DNA of 64,000 nucleotides from Microdochium bolleyi (taxonomy: Eukaryota; Ascomycota; Sordariomycetes; Xylariales; Microdochiaceae): contig KQ964248.1 in assembly GCA_001566295.1 (NCBI GenBank), positions 2,790,001 through 2,854,000 of the forward strand, given 5' to 3'. The translations under genes and the position numbers were made by a program. The notes under the pieces were generated by a model. That model was not told where the DNA came from. It saw only the letters and a program-made list of their open reading frames with translations, and made no database searches. Below are positions 33,503 to 44,521 of the stretch, piece by piece (position 1 is the stretch's first letter; every line of letters begins with the position of its first letter).

Positions 33503-36500
33503 TCATAAACCCCAAGAGCTTATGCTGTCCAGGACGCCGCCCCAGTCAACACCACCGCCACCCTCTGCAACGGCTGTGGCGATAGACTCCGTGGCGGCAC
33601 CGCCGTCCTCGCCAACGACAGCAGCGAAGTCGGTTTCTGCCCCCGCAGATGCGAAACCACCACCGCCGTCGGCTGCAGCAGTCTCCCAAGTGCCAGCAGT
33701 GGCATTGGGATCTGTGTATGTGAATTGCTGGCCTGTTTGATCGACGTACACTACAGGCTGTTCCTGCAGTACTTGCTGCTGCTGCATAGGGTCGTAAGCT
33801 GGGTAGTACGACTGTTCGCCGTCTATGAGAGCCTGGGAATTGAGCTGGCCTTCTTGTGCCATCTGGTCGCCACCACCACCGTACCCATTCGGATCGCTGT
33901 AAGCAGGATTTGACATCCGCTCGCCGTCAATGAGAGCTTGGGAATTGAGTTGGCCTTCTTGTGCCAGTTGGTCACCACCACCGCCACTGTACATGTTCGG
34001 ATCGGTGTAAGCAGGGTATGACGTCTGCTCGCCGTCTATGAGAGCCTGGGAATTGAGTTGGCCGTCCTGTGCTAGTTGGGCCTCACTGTTGTACGCATTC
34101 GCTCCGGTGTAGGCGGACTCCGGAGGGGGGCCCGCTGCGCCAAAATTCGCGTGCCCCATTGTGCTTGAAGCGTATGGATCCGAGTATCCTACTCCATCAT
34201 AAATGGTGGCTTCGGACTGTGCCATCTGTTGAACCGCAAGATTTGAAGATGCCTCGCTCAATGGATCGTACGTGGCACCTCCTGCTGCTGAAGGATCGAA
34301 ATATCCAGGTTGAGCACCAGCTGGGTCGAAGCCTCCACCAAGGGTGCTCTGGTCAATGGGCACAAATGCTGCATAGTCACTTTCCCCCTCGTTGTTAGAA
34401 GCTGGCTCAAAGCTGGCAGCTCCCGAAGGCTCAGGGCATGCTGCGACCGACTCTTGTTCGTGAACTGGTTCGGCATTCTCATTGGGTTGAAAGTCGGTCC
34501 CACCATCCCCGACAGTTTGTTGCTCGTCAGATGGCTTCGGCTCCGTGACTCCTAGGGTTTCGTCCTCTGTGGCTTTCGGCTCGTTGGTGTTGAGATGATC
34601 AGATTCGGAAACCTTTGGCTCTTCGGTGTTATTCACATCGTCAACCTCAGTGTTTTGAGGCTCAGCAGATGCCTGCGTCTCGTTCTCCGCAACTTTTGGC
34701 TCGACAGGGTCTTGGGCAGGGTCCTCGGCAAGCTTAGGCTCGTCACCATTCTGGGTCTCTTGCTCTGTGCTTGAAACAGCCTGGTCGTTAGGCCCTGCAG
34801 CAGCAGCATATGTGTTCTCGTCATCAGGTACTGTCTCCTCCTCCTCCTTCTCGTCTCCCGCGCCATTTTGGGGCCCAGGACGATGACCACGGTTCCTGGC
34901 TTGATCAATCTTGACCGCCGCAACACCGGCTCCAGCGGCCAGCACTGCCACTGCTGCCACGCCAGCTGCGGCTTTTGGTGCGTACGGCGCAAGCTCACGG
35001 GCGCTGGTGGATTTGCCCGTAGTCTCACCAGCAATGTTGCTAGTAGCTGGAGGGCTAGCTACTGCGTTACCGACGGCTTGTGTACTTGGTGGTGACACCA
35101 CGGTAGCCTGAGCTGGCTGGGCGGGGCTGTACGGAATTCCACCACCACTGAACTGAGGATTAGGCTTGTGGCTGTCAAGGAAACCTGGGAATATTCCAGG
35201 AGAATTATGAAGAAAAGAAGGTGGGGAAGCAGAGGCTGCCGGCGGGGGGACACTGGCAGCAGCGCGGATGCCATTGTTGGCAGGACTTTGTGACAATGGT
35301 GCTGTGGAGGTGGGAATCGAGACAGGAGTCTGCATGGGCGCAGTGTACACCGAGTTCTGGCTGGCAGGATTGGCATTGGCGATGGGGGGGTTTCCCAACT
35401 GGCCCCCCGTTGGCTGAGGCGTGCCCGATCCAACAACTGGGCGACGTGTGATGGCAGCCGCGGACATCTGTGTATTGGGGTATGCCCCATTCTGACCCCC
35501 CTGGTGCACTGGTGCAGGCTGTATCTGTGCATGCTGTACGAACTGCATCGGCGGAGGAGCACTAGCTACATGCTGCTGCATCGGCATTGGCTGCAAGCCA
35601 ACAGGAGCTGCCACCTGCTGGAATTGACCGTTCGCATAGACGGGGACAGAAGCAACTCCAGGCTGAGGCTGCACCGGAACCACTGGCACGGCTCCGATGG
35701 GCTTCCGACTAACTTTTTCTGTGCCCCCGAAAGCCCTTCTAAACCCCTGAGCCATGGCGTGTGCGGCAGCCTTTTGGGTCGCACCACTACTTGGCACTCG
35801 GGGTTTTGGTTGCTTGACTTGCACTTGTTGCGGTTGTTGATATAGCACTTGCTGTTGAGCTGGGTAAGCCACCACACGGGGTTGGAGTTGAGCTTGAGGC
35901 TGCATTTGTGGTTGCTGGTAAACATATTGCACCCCAGGTTGAGTTGTCCCCACGGCCCGCATTTGTAGCGGAACTTGAGTCTGGTTTGCGACCATCTGCT
36001 GCGGCTGATAGAAAGACTGCTGTTGCTGGCCCTGTTGAAGTAAAGGCATCTGTTGCGGCTGTGGAGACTGCGATTGCAGTGATGTTCCTGTAGGCTGTGG
36101 TTGAAGTGGCTGAAGTGGCTGTGCATGTTGAGCAAACTGAGGCTGTGGCCCAGAATGCTGTTGTTGAAGTTGCTGTGGCTGCTGAGCAAATGGAGGCTGC
36201 CGGCCCGAGTGTTGCTGCTGAAGTTGTTGTGTCTGCAGTGGTAGCTGTCCTTGCGGACCTGAGTGCTGATGCTGGACTTGCTGTGGATGCTGTTGAAGCT
36301 GAGGTCCCGTGTTCTGTTGCTGGAGCTGCTGGGGCTGAGGCTGAGGCTGATGTTGCTGCGGAGGAAACTGGGGCGGCTGCTGCTGGACCTGCTGCTGCTG
36401 AGGCAGTCGTTGCTGAACTTGTTGCAACTGTGGTTGCAGCAACTGTTGGCCTGTGGGCTGCGGCTGCAAGTATTGAACTTGTTGAGGCTGACCCTGGGAG

Positions 36501-37435
36501 AACTGCTGTTGAGACTGCGGCGGCACTTGCTGGATGTACTGAGGTTGCTGCTGTACATAACGTGGCTGTTGCTGAGCATATTGCTGCGGGTTCTGAGCAA
36601 TAGCCTGGACCTGTCCAGGCTGCTGTAGTTGCTGGCTCGGGAGAACTTGATGCTGCAGCTGATACTGGTACTGTAGCTGTGGCTGTTGGACCTGCTGAAA
36701 CTGCGGTTGTTGGACCTGTCGAAACTGCTGGTGTTGTCCAGGCTGCTGCTGTTGGGTGACTTGCTGCTGTGCCTGTTGCTGCTGTGGATGTGCCTGTAGA
36801 GGCTGCATATACTGGGGATACTGCTGGCCTTGCATCTGCAGAGGCTGTTTTTGTCCGTATGCTTGCTGCTGCTGCGGGACAGTGTACTGGAGAGGCGCGT
36901 TCGGTGTAGACTGTGGAATCATGGCAGGTGTTGTCTGTGGCTGCAAGACTTGAGGCTGTTGAAACTGGCCAGGCTGGTTGTACAATCCATTCGCCATTTG
37001 CGCCGCCATCGGGCCGGGCTGGGCGAGATGTTGGAATGGCTGTGTCCCTGGAGACGGAGAGGCCAGCTGGCTGGCCGGGCTCGCGCTGTAAGTGCTCGGG
37101 GCAGGCGAGGCTCCTATCTGGCCAGACGGCGGCGGGGAGGTCATGTAACTCGTCTGTGAATGTGCTGATGGTGCCGGAGATGCCTGGGGCTGGTGCGGCG
37201 CCTGGAACTGTGGCTGCTGCGGACCGTGGTCGAAAGGTGCTGCTGGCAACTCGTAGACGAAGGACGTCTGGTATGTCTTGGGCGGTTCTTGCTGTTGGTA
37301 TGTGGGTGTGGCGTGGAGGGACATCGATCCCATAGCTGAAGACAGCCCATAGCCGTCAGGTTGGTATCCAGATTGAGGAGGCTGCGGTGTAGGCGGCGGG
37401 AAGCCCGCCATGGGAGGAGGCGCGCCCGTCGCCAT
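33503..37435 (-). CDS. Large glutamine-rich low-complexity protein
   Basis: Single frame of 1310 aa from the ATG at 37435 (MATGAPPPMAG); the frame extends 17 codons further, but that start looks like leader sequence. I do not recognise the family. The N-terminal two thirds (about 1-650) are Gln/Pro/Tyr-rich, prion-like low complexity. A short hydrophobic Ala/Val block (AAGVAAVAVLAAGAGVAAV) sits near residue 825. An acidic region with several EPKxxE-type repeats follows, and the C-terminus has three copies of a 35-36-residue unit with the core GQLNSQALIDGE. The protein ends GGVDWGGVLDSISSWGL. Gln runs such as these are common in fungal regulatory and RNA-granule proteins, but that is only analogy. 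Confidence 0.75.
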   Translation of the reverse strand: MATGAPPPMAGFPPPTPQPPQSGYQPDGYGLSSAMGSMSLHATPTYQQQEPPKTYQTSFVYELPAAPFDHGPQQPQFQAPHQPQASPAPSAHSQTSYMTSPPPSGQIGASPAPSTYSASPASQLASPSPGTQPFQHLAQPGPMAAQMANGLYNQPGQFQQPQVLQPQTTPAMIPQSTPNAPLQYTVPQQQQAYGQKQPLQMQGQQYPQYMQPLQAHPQQQQAQQQVTQQQQPGQHQQFRQVQQPQFQQVQQPQLQYQYQLQHQVLPSQQLQQPGQVQAIAQNPQQYAQQQPRYVQQQPQYIQQVPPQSQQQFSQGQPQQVQYLQPQPTGQQLLQPQLQQVQQRLPQQQQVQQQPPQFPPQQHQPQPQPQQLQQQNTGPQLQQHPQQVQHQHSGPQGQLPLQTQQLQQQHSGRQPPFAQQPQQLQQQHSGPQPQFAQHAQPLQPLQPQPTGTSLQSQSPQPQQMPLLQQGQQQQSFYQPQQMVANQTQVPLQMRAVGTTQPGVQYVYQQPQMQPQAQLQPRVVAYPAQQQVLYQQPQQVQVKQPKPRVPSSGATQKAAAHAMAQGFRRAFGGTEKVSRKPIGAVPVVPVQPQPGVASVPVYANGQFQQVAAPVGLQPMPMQQHVASAPPPMQFVQHAQIQPAPVHQGGQNGAYPNTQMSAAAITRRPVVGSGTPQPTGGQLGNPPIANANPASQNSVYTAPMQTPVSIPTSTAPLSQSPANNGIRAAASVPPPAASASPPSFLHNSPGIFPGFLDSHKPNPQFSGGGIPYSPAQPAQATVVSPPSTQAVGNAVASPPATSNIAGETTGKSTSARELAPYAPKAAAGVAAVAVLAAGAGVAAVKIDQARNRGHRPGPQNGAGDEKEEEETVPDDENTYAAAAGPNDQAVSSTEQETQNGDEPKLAEDPAQDPVEPKVAENETQASAEPQNTEVDDVNNTEEPKVSESDHLNTNEPKATEDETLGVTEPKPSDEQQTVGDGGTDFQPNENAEPVHEQESVAACPEPSGAASFEPASNNEGESDYAAFVPIDQSTLGGGFDPAGAQPGYFDPSAAGGATYDPLSEASSNLAVQQMAQSEATIYDGVGYSDPYASSTMGHANFGAAGPPPESAYTGANAYNSEAQLAQDGQLNSQALIDGEQTSYPAYTDPNMYSGGGGDQLAQEGQLNSQALIDGERMSNPAYSDPNGYGGGGDQMAQEGQLNSQALIDGEQSYYPAYDPMQQQQVLQEQPVVYVDQTGQQFTYTDPNATAGTWETAAADGGGGFASAGAETDFAAVVGEDGGAATESIATAVAEGGGGVDWGGVLDSISSWGL
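33788..34078 (-). repeat. Three tandem coding repeats (35-36 codons)
   Basis: Units start (minus strand) at about 34078, 33970 and 33865, spaced 108 and 105 nt. Each begins QxAQxGQLNSQALIDGE and continues to a PAYxDPN-type end. The third is truncated and runs into QQQQ. Nucleotide similarity is also high, so the duplication is fairly recent or under conversion. Confidence 0.85.
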
Positions 37436-38403
37436 GTTTGCAAGAATCAAGTGCCAGCCCACACGGGACGGCTCGAAGCTCTTCACGTGGCGTTCCGGGC
37501 CAAGAAGTAATCGAGGTACAAGAAGGGAGGAAGGCTGGCCGCCACCGCCTCAGCAGTGCGTGTGAGTGTGCCTTGGGCACGAGTAGGGGTCGTTGTGCGG
37601 CTGAACATGATAGCGGGGTCGCGCTGCGCAGCTGCGAGACACTCATGCGAGCCCCAGACAATATCCGAGTTTCGCCGTTGGGCAGTCGCGAGACGTGGAA
37701 AGATTGTTGTCGAGGCATGCGGCATGCCGTCCTATTGTCCAGCTGCTAGATGTTTGGCGACAGTCCTTCCCGCTTGATCCTGAGATACTGGTCGCAAGAT
37801 CCCGAGGTCGCGGGAGGGAAGCGTCTCGCGACATCCCATGATCCGCCACGATGTCTCGTGATTGGTTTTGACAAGGGCAGGAATGGCCAGACCGTGAAGG
37901 CTGCGTATGGGGCCTGCTCGCCGCAAGGGTCTAGCCCAGTCGGAGCTTATTCGCTGGGCCTAGGCGCTGTCAGTTCTGGGCCGACATGTCGGCAACTTCG
38001 CGTATTTGCTGGCTTGTACTCGTGGGCGACAACATACCGAGTGCGAATGGTCGTGGTCCGGTTGGGACGGGAGACCGTCCTGTTGTTAACTTCTTAGAGC
38101 AGCCGGCTGCCACTTCCGCGGTCGCGACTGCCTCTCGCGCACTCTTGCTGTCGGAAAGCCGCCAAACGCTCAACTTCTTGCCTTCTTGTGTCCAAGCCAC
38201 ACCTAATTCGAGCCGGCCAGTCACATCTCGTCGTATCCACTCGCAATTTATTGTCATTATATCTTTGTATTCTCCTGTCGCTAGCATCGTCTGAACCGTA
38301 GTCGAAATCTATAGAATAAACACTTAGGAAAATCATGGGCGCGTGCAATGGTCGTATGGGTAAAGTATCGAATTGAGGCAGTAGTCTTGACAACGGCTGA
38401 TCC
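37436..38403. other. Intergenic spacer
   Basis: About 1 kb between two leftward genes: the promoter of the Q-rich gene and the 3' flank of the RD-rich gene. Small frames only. Confidence 0.5.
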
Positions 38404-39580
38404 TCACCGCCGGCCTTTCGTGCTTTTGCCGCGCGCAAGGCTGCCGGCTGCCTTGGAGGCGATGAGGCCACCAATCACGTTCTCTGCCATGCCTTTCACA
38501 CCCGAGCTCTTCTCTCTGTTCGGATCCCTCTGTGGTTCACGTTGTCAGTAAGTCAAACTCATGAGCAGTGCTAGAGAAGGAGGAAACATTTCTCCAACTT
38601 ACATCGGCAAATGCATCCATGGCCGCGGCACCCAGGGCCGCCGTGGCGACCTTGGCTCCTTTCGCGCCGGTCCATGAGCCAGGCTCTTTGCGCAACTTGA
38701 AAGCGGCCACGCCTCCCGCCTGCAAAGCAGCACGTGCACTTCTCTGCCATTTGGCAGCAATGTCCTTGTCTGGCAATTTCCTCCCGTCTGATGAGAAGTC
38801 ATCCGTGGTGTTCCGCCTGCCCATGCCGGGGCGAGCACGGTCTCCGCGCCTTGACGGTGATGGAGAGCGGCTGTACGAGTCCGCACGGCGGTGACGATCA
38901 TCTCCCCTGCGGTGTGCGCGTGGCGGTGATTCGCTGTAAGAGTTTTGCCGCCTCTGGTGAGGTCGAGCTGTCTCCTCGTGATGGCGGTTGCTTCTCCGTG
39001 GAGGAGGCGAGGGGCTGTAAGAAGGATCCCGGCGGTGGTTGCGTCTGCGTGATGGATCCTCACGGTCCGGCTGGGCACGGGATCCTCTGCCTGACGACAT
39101 CCCGTGGTCCACCGAGCGGCTTCTGGAGTCTTTGCCGCCGCCTTGCTGCGATGCGAGATAAGCTGCCGCGGCTGAGCTCAGGTATCCGAGGCCCTGTTTG
39201 CCGTAGCTCATGGTACGCTTCACACCCGGGTGTTGGGAGAATTCCTGGTAGCGCTCCTTGTAGTTGCCCTTGCCCGGCTTCGGCGCTGCAGAAGGCGCGG
39301 CACCTGGACCTCCTGCGCGAGGGGGGTAGTAATTGTCGCTGTCCCTGGGGGGCGGGCCGGCGCGTCCACGTGGTGGTGAAGGGTCTCTGTGGCGGCGGCT
39401 CCGGTGTGGGCTGCCTCGTCGAGAGTCGTATCTTGGTGGAGGGTCACCGCCAGCACCAGGCTCGTCGGTGCCGACATATTCGTAGCCTACATTCTGGCCG
39501 GCATGCGGGGGTTCGTTGCGATACGGGTCATCGTAAGTGTATGGGTCGTCGTAGCGGTCGTGTCTGGATCTGCCCGGCAT
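38404..39580 (-). CDS. Arg/Asp/Ser-rich protein with conserved fungal helical blocks
   Basis: Model complement(38404..38529,38603..39580), 367 aa, with one 73-nt phase-0 intron. The body is low complexity: RYDDP, PPPR and many RR/RS/SPS dipeptides resembling RS-domain proteins. Two ordered helical blocks stand out. One is at about 118-148 (HPGVKRTMSYGKQGLGYL...). The other, at about 280-367, is spread across the intron (KWQRSARAALQAGGVAAF, GAAAMDAFAD+RDPNREK, ENVIGGLIASKAAG). That last block recurs in fungal RD-rich proteins of the DUF3824-like type, which supports the intron. The function is unknown; the composition suggests a nuclear or glycine-zipper-like role but this is not shown. Confidence 0.75.
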
Positions 39581-41482
39581 TGTAGCGTGTGGCGGGTCAA
39601 TCGGGAGTCTGGTGGAGGGAGGCCTTTGCTGGTGTCAGGCCAAAGATGGATGGGGAGAGAAGATCGACCGAGTGACACCAGACGTGTGGTGGGTGAGGGG
39701 CCGTGACGGTTTTAAGCAAGCGACCAAGAACCTGCACGGGTTACCTCTGGGGGTGGATGGCGGTCAGGGGGCCGGACATGGCCTGGCTGCGATGTGCGAA
39801 GGGTCCTCCTGCTGCTGGATTCCTGCAGGCCGACGTAAAAGCTGGTGATCATGGCGGCAGCGGGTGCTCGGCAATGCATCTGATGGGCAGCAGGAGGGCA
39901 CTCAGCCAATGCCGGGGCGCGGCGGTGGGGAGGCCGCCACTGTCATGGACGGCCACTGCAGGCGGGCAGGTGCCGGTGATGTCACATGGATGGGCGCGCC
40001 CCGTCGGCACCCTGCCGCGCTCCATTGTCTTTGGCCCTGTGCCCCACCCGGACAATGGAGCACCTGCCTGCGCCGCCTCGTGGAGGGACGGGGGCGACCG
40101 AGAGGGCTCCCGCGAACCACTGTTTTTCTTGTTCCAACGGAGAGCACCGGTCGGCCCAGGCAGTCTACCAGGCCAGTCGAGCCAGTCTGGTGACTGGGTG
40201 CTCACGGCCGCTTTGCCTGCAGGCCGGCCATCATTGTCAATCCCACTCGGTCCCTCCTCTTCTTTTCTTTGTCACACGTCAAACTGCTCTCACGCCCGTC
40301 TCATGACTTCATCTCCCGACACCTCACACGAGTGTCGTGTCACTCGGCCTGGCCACCACCATTACCACTGCAAATGCAAGAACAGCCTCCGCTCTCTTGT
40401 CGATGTTTGCTCGACACCTCCCGGGTCGTCGACTGACCTGCAAGATCTCATCTACTGTCGTGCCCACCAAAGCCCAGGCCTTTTCCTGACGATGCCTGCT
40501 GCATTGCGCGAACCACTCTGTTAAATCCGTGGCGGCAATCAGAAATTGGGTCGGCACAATCATCGGGTTCCCTTGGCTGGGTACCTCGAGGTAGGTTCAA
40601 GACATTTCAGGAAGGGGGATACTACCAATAGTGTATCTCGTCATTGTCCACCATTGGTGCTGCCCCCATACGCAGCGCATGTTTTGAGAGTGGTGTGGTG
40701 CTCAGCCCTGTAGCGACCGTTGGCACTCTTCCCCACACTTTATAGGCACATCGTGGTTACCCACGTCGTGTGCACCCACATCGGAACCTCGTTGTCCGGC
40801 TGATGAAATAAAATCGAGCGCTCACTGCGCAAAAGTCTCGCGGGAGGCGGACGCAAGACAAATCCGGAAGCCCGTGTCCTCCCGCCAAGCTTTCGGGACA
40901 GGCCTCTTTATACGAGTTCCAGGACCTCTACCCAGCTGTCTCATCAGGCCACAGACTGCCTATTGGCTACCCTCTTCAGCCGCAGCCGGAACAGAGACAC
41001 TCGACGCCGCACTTCGGCTAGTCTTTCGCCTTGATGGACGCCACAAGACTTGGCGATGTTTCCCGCGGAAGACATCTGACCGTTGTTCACCATCTTCCGC
41101 GTGCCCTCCTCCACAACTGTGGCTTGTAACAGCATGCACTCCTTACTTCCACACCTCGTATTATCCAGGCCTTCTGGATAAAACCACCTGCTGGCTGAAA
41201 CGTGCTGTTTACTGGCTAAGACAAACGGTTGTGATTCAAACTGGGAGGGACTTCTGTGTCGTGAGGGGAAAATGGCCGCGGCTGTCAAGGTTACTGTCAA
41301 GGTTACAGCTGCACAAAGCTTAGTATTCCGCATATAAAAGCCGGCTGTTCGGCTCTCTGAGTCTCCTGTGGTCTCGTCCGGCAATTTACTGTTCGAATGC
41401 TTTCCATGTAGGAGCACACAGCAGACTCACAACCCAATACCCACGCCCCCATTCATCCATCGCGACCTATCTCCAGACCACC
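39581..41482. other. Long intergenic spacer
   Basis: About 1.9 kb between divergent genes. No gene supported. The last 60 nt before 41483 form a plain C/A-rich 5' leader, and a TATA-like CATATAAAAG lies at 41330-41339. Confidence 0.55.
41330..41339 (+). promoter_or_regulatory. TATA-like element upstream of the repeat protein
   Basis: CATATAAAAG lies about 145 bp upstream of the start codon at 41483, consistent with a regulated, TATA-driven promoter. Position and sequence are seen; function is inferred. Confidence 0.4.
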
Positions 41483-42502
41483 ATGTACTTCGCCATCCAC
41501 TGCATCGTGGCGAGCCTGGCCCTGACCCCTCTCGTCATTGCTAGTCCATGCTCGCCACAGTACCCGACCATTACACCGTCTCCCAGCTCGTGTTCGAGCA
41601 GGACGGTGTGCGCCGACTATATCAAGACGTGTACCGAGCAGGGGATCTCAACCCAAATCATGTATGGCGGGTATGTATACCTCCGTCCCCGCGAACCCCT
41701 CAAAGTCATGACTCTACTTGCACGAGCGAGTAGGGGCAGACATACTCCGCTAGCTTGACTCCGGCACAAATGGAATCTGATTTGTGATGAACCTTTCACA
41801 GGTGTTTCCCCGACTGCAAGCCCTGGCCGACTTTCACCGCACCGCCGTGCCCGACCAAGCCCCCGGTATCGAGCTGCACCAACTCTCGCAGTATCTGTGT
41901 CGACAATATCAAGACGTGCCCTGGAGTCGGCACATCTTCGATTTTGCTACCCTATGGCGGGTATGTCTCGTTTTTTCATTTCGAATCATCAAACTCCCCC
42001 AAACACACCGAAACATCCAACGAGCTCTTCCAAACGTGCATTACTATAATCCTTCGAACTATACTTGGCTCTTGTTCCGCGTGGAAAGTGAGTCTTATAG
42101 CTGCATGCTGACAACTACCGTCGTGGACGGTATAGATGCTTCCGCGACTGCAAGCCCTGGCCGACGTTCACCCCGCCGCCGTGCCCGACGCCCAGTTCCT
42201 CGAGGCCGAGCAGCAGCAGCTGCACGAACACAATCAGCGTGTGCGCCGACTACTTCAGGACTTGCACGCTCGGCGCCACCTCTACCCTGATTCCCTATGG
42301 CGGGTGAGTTTGATATCTTTTCTATCTGGTTTTTCCGTTGCCTACTGAGAGCTCTTCGTCTCGCCGTTGTCTCCTCTGTTGTCGTTGTAATCTGCATCTC
42401 TCTTGCTGACCATGTGTGTTGGGCACCCCCTCTAGATGTTTTCCCGATTGCAAGCCCTGGCCGACTTTCACACTGCCTCCGTGCCCCACGCCGACTCCGT
42501 GA
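41483..42502 (+). CDS. Small secreted cysteine-rich protein with exon-encoded tandem modules
   Basis: Model join(41483..41670,41802..41960,42136..42303,42436..42502), 193 aa. I do not recognise a named family. A signal peptide (about residues 1-20, ending LVIAS) is followed by a half module, two full modules and a closing half module. Each full module has six Cys: CFxDCKPWPTFTxPPCPT, a Ser/Pro spacer, then SSCTN, (V/I)C(A/V)D and KTC or RTC, ending PYGG. Every intron is phase 2 and splits the second Gly codon of YGG just before CF. Introns are 131, 175 and 132 nt with GTATGT or GTGAGT donors. About 19 Cys in the mature chain suggests a disulfide-rich extracellular protein, possibly effector-like or wall-associated. 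Confidence 0.82.
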
Positions 42503-42822
42503 TGCGGCACGGCCGGGCGTCGCGTCACTGGGACTATTCAAACGCTCAAAGGGACTATTGCGATGATCAACTCTGAAAGTAGGTGCGGAAATTGATATGG
42601 ATGGACCATGATGATACCAACTAGCTTCTCTTTGAGATATACGAAAAGTATTCAGTGAATACATTGAAAGGACGGGTATACTACTACTTAGGTGCTGTGA
42701 GAATGCTCAGATTATGCCGATGGCCAGCAGGGTGCACTGAAAGGTGGCGTTACATTGGGCTGCCACGGAAAGAGATGATCAGGAAGCTTGCTAGGAAAAA
42801 GAAAAGGAAAATAGGCCTTAAG

Positions 42823-44521
42823 TTAACGCCGAGGATCTTTAGCATAAGCAGCCAATCTGGCATAATCGCCGATGCGTAGTTCTTCGGGTGAGAATCCCTG
42901 ATATTTCGTCTCTGCCGAGATACTTTGCAGGAACACGGTCCCATCGTGGGGGTCCTGCTGAGTGTTGTACCCCTTGGCCCCGTACGTAGGAGGAGTCTGG
43001 ACGGACACGACGCCCAGGTTCGACACCGCAGGGATCTCTTCGGGCTTGCGAAACTCGCCCAGTCCAGACCGAGGGCTCAGTGACGCAGAGGATCTCCACG
43101 GGTCAGATCGGCGGGACGCGCTGCTGCTGCTGGCATTCCCGCTGAAGCTGGTCAGCTCCAGACCATTCGGCGCCTGCTTGTCCAAGCCGTGGAGCCTAGC
43201 CCGGACAATCGACTGGAGGCTGCAGCGAGGCTCGTTGTGGAAGCCCGAATCTGACCGTGAGAAACCGGTTGGTGTCCATCGAGGTGATCGCATGTCCTGC
43301 AGGGCGTGCAGTGTCGATTCGACGCTCAGACCTGGGAACGACGAATCTGGGGTTGCGTCGAGGAGCCCGAGCCTGCCCAGTTCGATGGTGAGTGCTCCGA
43401 TGAGCATCGAGCGGCACTCGAATGTGCACCACAATCGCTGTCCGCACAGATCACGCAGGAACTGCCGGATGCGCTCCAACATGGCCTGGATTCGTGCCGT
43501 TCTTACGCGGTCGAGTGCCACTTCACTCTGGTCAGTGGCGGAAGCGTGGTTGAGATTGGGCACACTTACTAGCAACCTCGTTCGGGATCGGAAGGTTCAA
43601 GGTCGGGAATGGACCCGTCATGTCTCTAATGGCAATCTTTGTGGCGGTTCGGAAGAGGAGTGGTTGCTGGAACACCCACGAAATAGACAGCCAGAGGACC
43701 AAGTCGCGGCCATACACTGAAGATATCTCCCCTTTCAGATCTTCCAGCCAGCGCGACACAAACATATCAACAACCTCGAAGCATTCGTAATAGTCCACGA
43801 GGACCGCAATCTTGGCGAGCATCTCGACATTCACGGAGCGCGGCGTCTTCCGGGTGCGACCGTGAATGATGTTCATCAGGACAAGCAGTGCCTCCGTGTC
43901 CCAGTCGCTAGCCCCGACCGTGTATTCCTGGTGACTGCTCGGATTGCTCTCTTGCCAGTTGCCTAGGAGCATCCTTTTGAATACTGGGGATGCGAGGATC
44001 AGGTGCCGAGAGGAGAGCCGCATGCGGATTTTTGGCCCCGGCAAAGCCTCCGCCTCTGCTTGCGACTGTAGCGCGCTGGGCTTGTCGCCGGTATCGGTGC
44101 TGAGATTCATCGCGGAGAAAGCTTGATCTACCGTATTCCCAGGCTGTTTGCTAGCAGGCGCGTTGTCGAGCGTCTCAACAGCCGCAGTCACAATGGGCTT
44201 GGGATCGGGATCGGGCTCTTCGTTCGTCGATGCCGTCGACTCCTCGTCGTTATTGGCCAGTGGCACCAAAGCTGGTTGAGCAAGAGGTTCAGCACTGAGC
44301 GTCTCACTTTGAGCATGTCCCTCGGATATGCCCGTGTCCTCATTGCTTGTCTCATCCGCCGCGTCCGAGATTGTGGCGTTTGGAGTGGCAGAGCGGGATA
44401 CAAATGTCCCTTCGGCGCAGAGGTCCAGCTGATCTCGCCAGAGAGCAAACGGTGCGTTTGGATTGCTCAGGATCAGGACCACGTCTCCGTCGGGGTCCAC
44501 ATCGTATGTTGCATCCTCCAT
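42823..44521 (-). CDS. BTB-like protein with long variable N-terminus
   Basis: Model complement(42823..43520,43570..44521), 549 aa. Residues about 1-165 are acidic and low complexity apart from an opening VDPDGDVVLILSNPN. A BTB-type core follows: KIRMRLSSRHLILASPVFKRML, a variable strand (YTVGASDWDTEALLVLMNIIHG), and the helices KIAVLVDYYECFEVVDMFVSRWLED. The C-terminal region has RTARIQAMLERIRQFL and CTFECRSMLIGALTIELGRLGLL, a common tail of fungal BTB-like proteins. The 49-nt intron starts with GTAAGT at 43569. The only frame-compatible acceptor is AAG at 43521, which is unusual, so the exact join is tentative. Its role is unknown. Confidence 0.72.
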
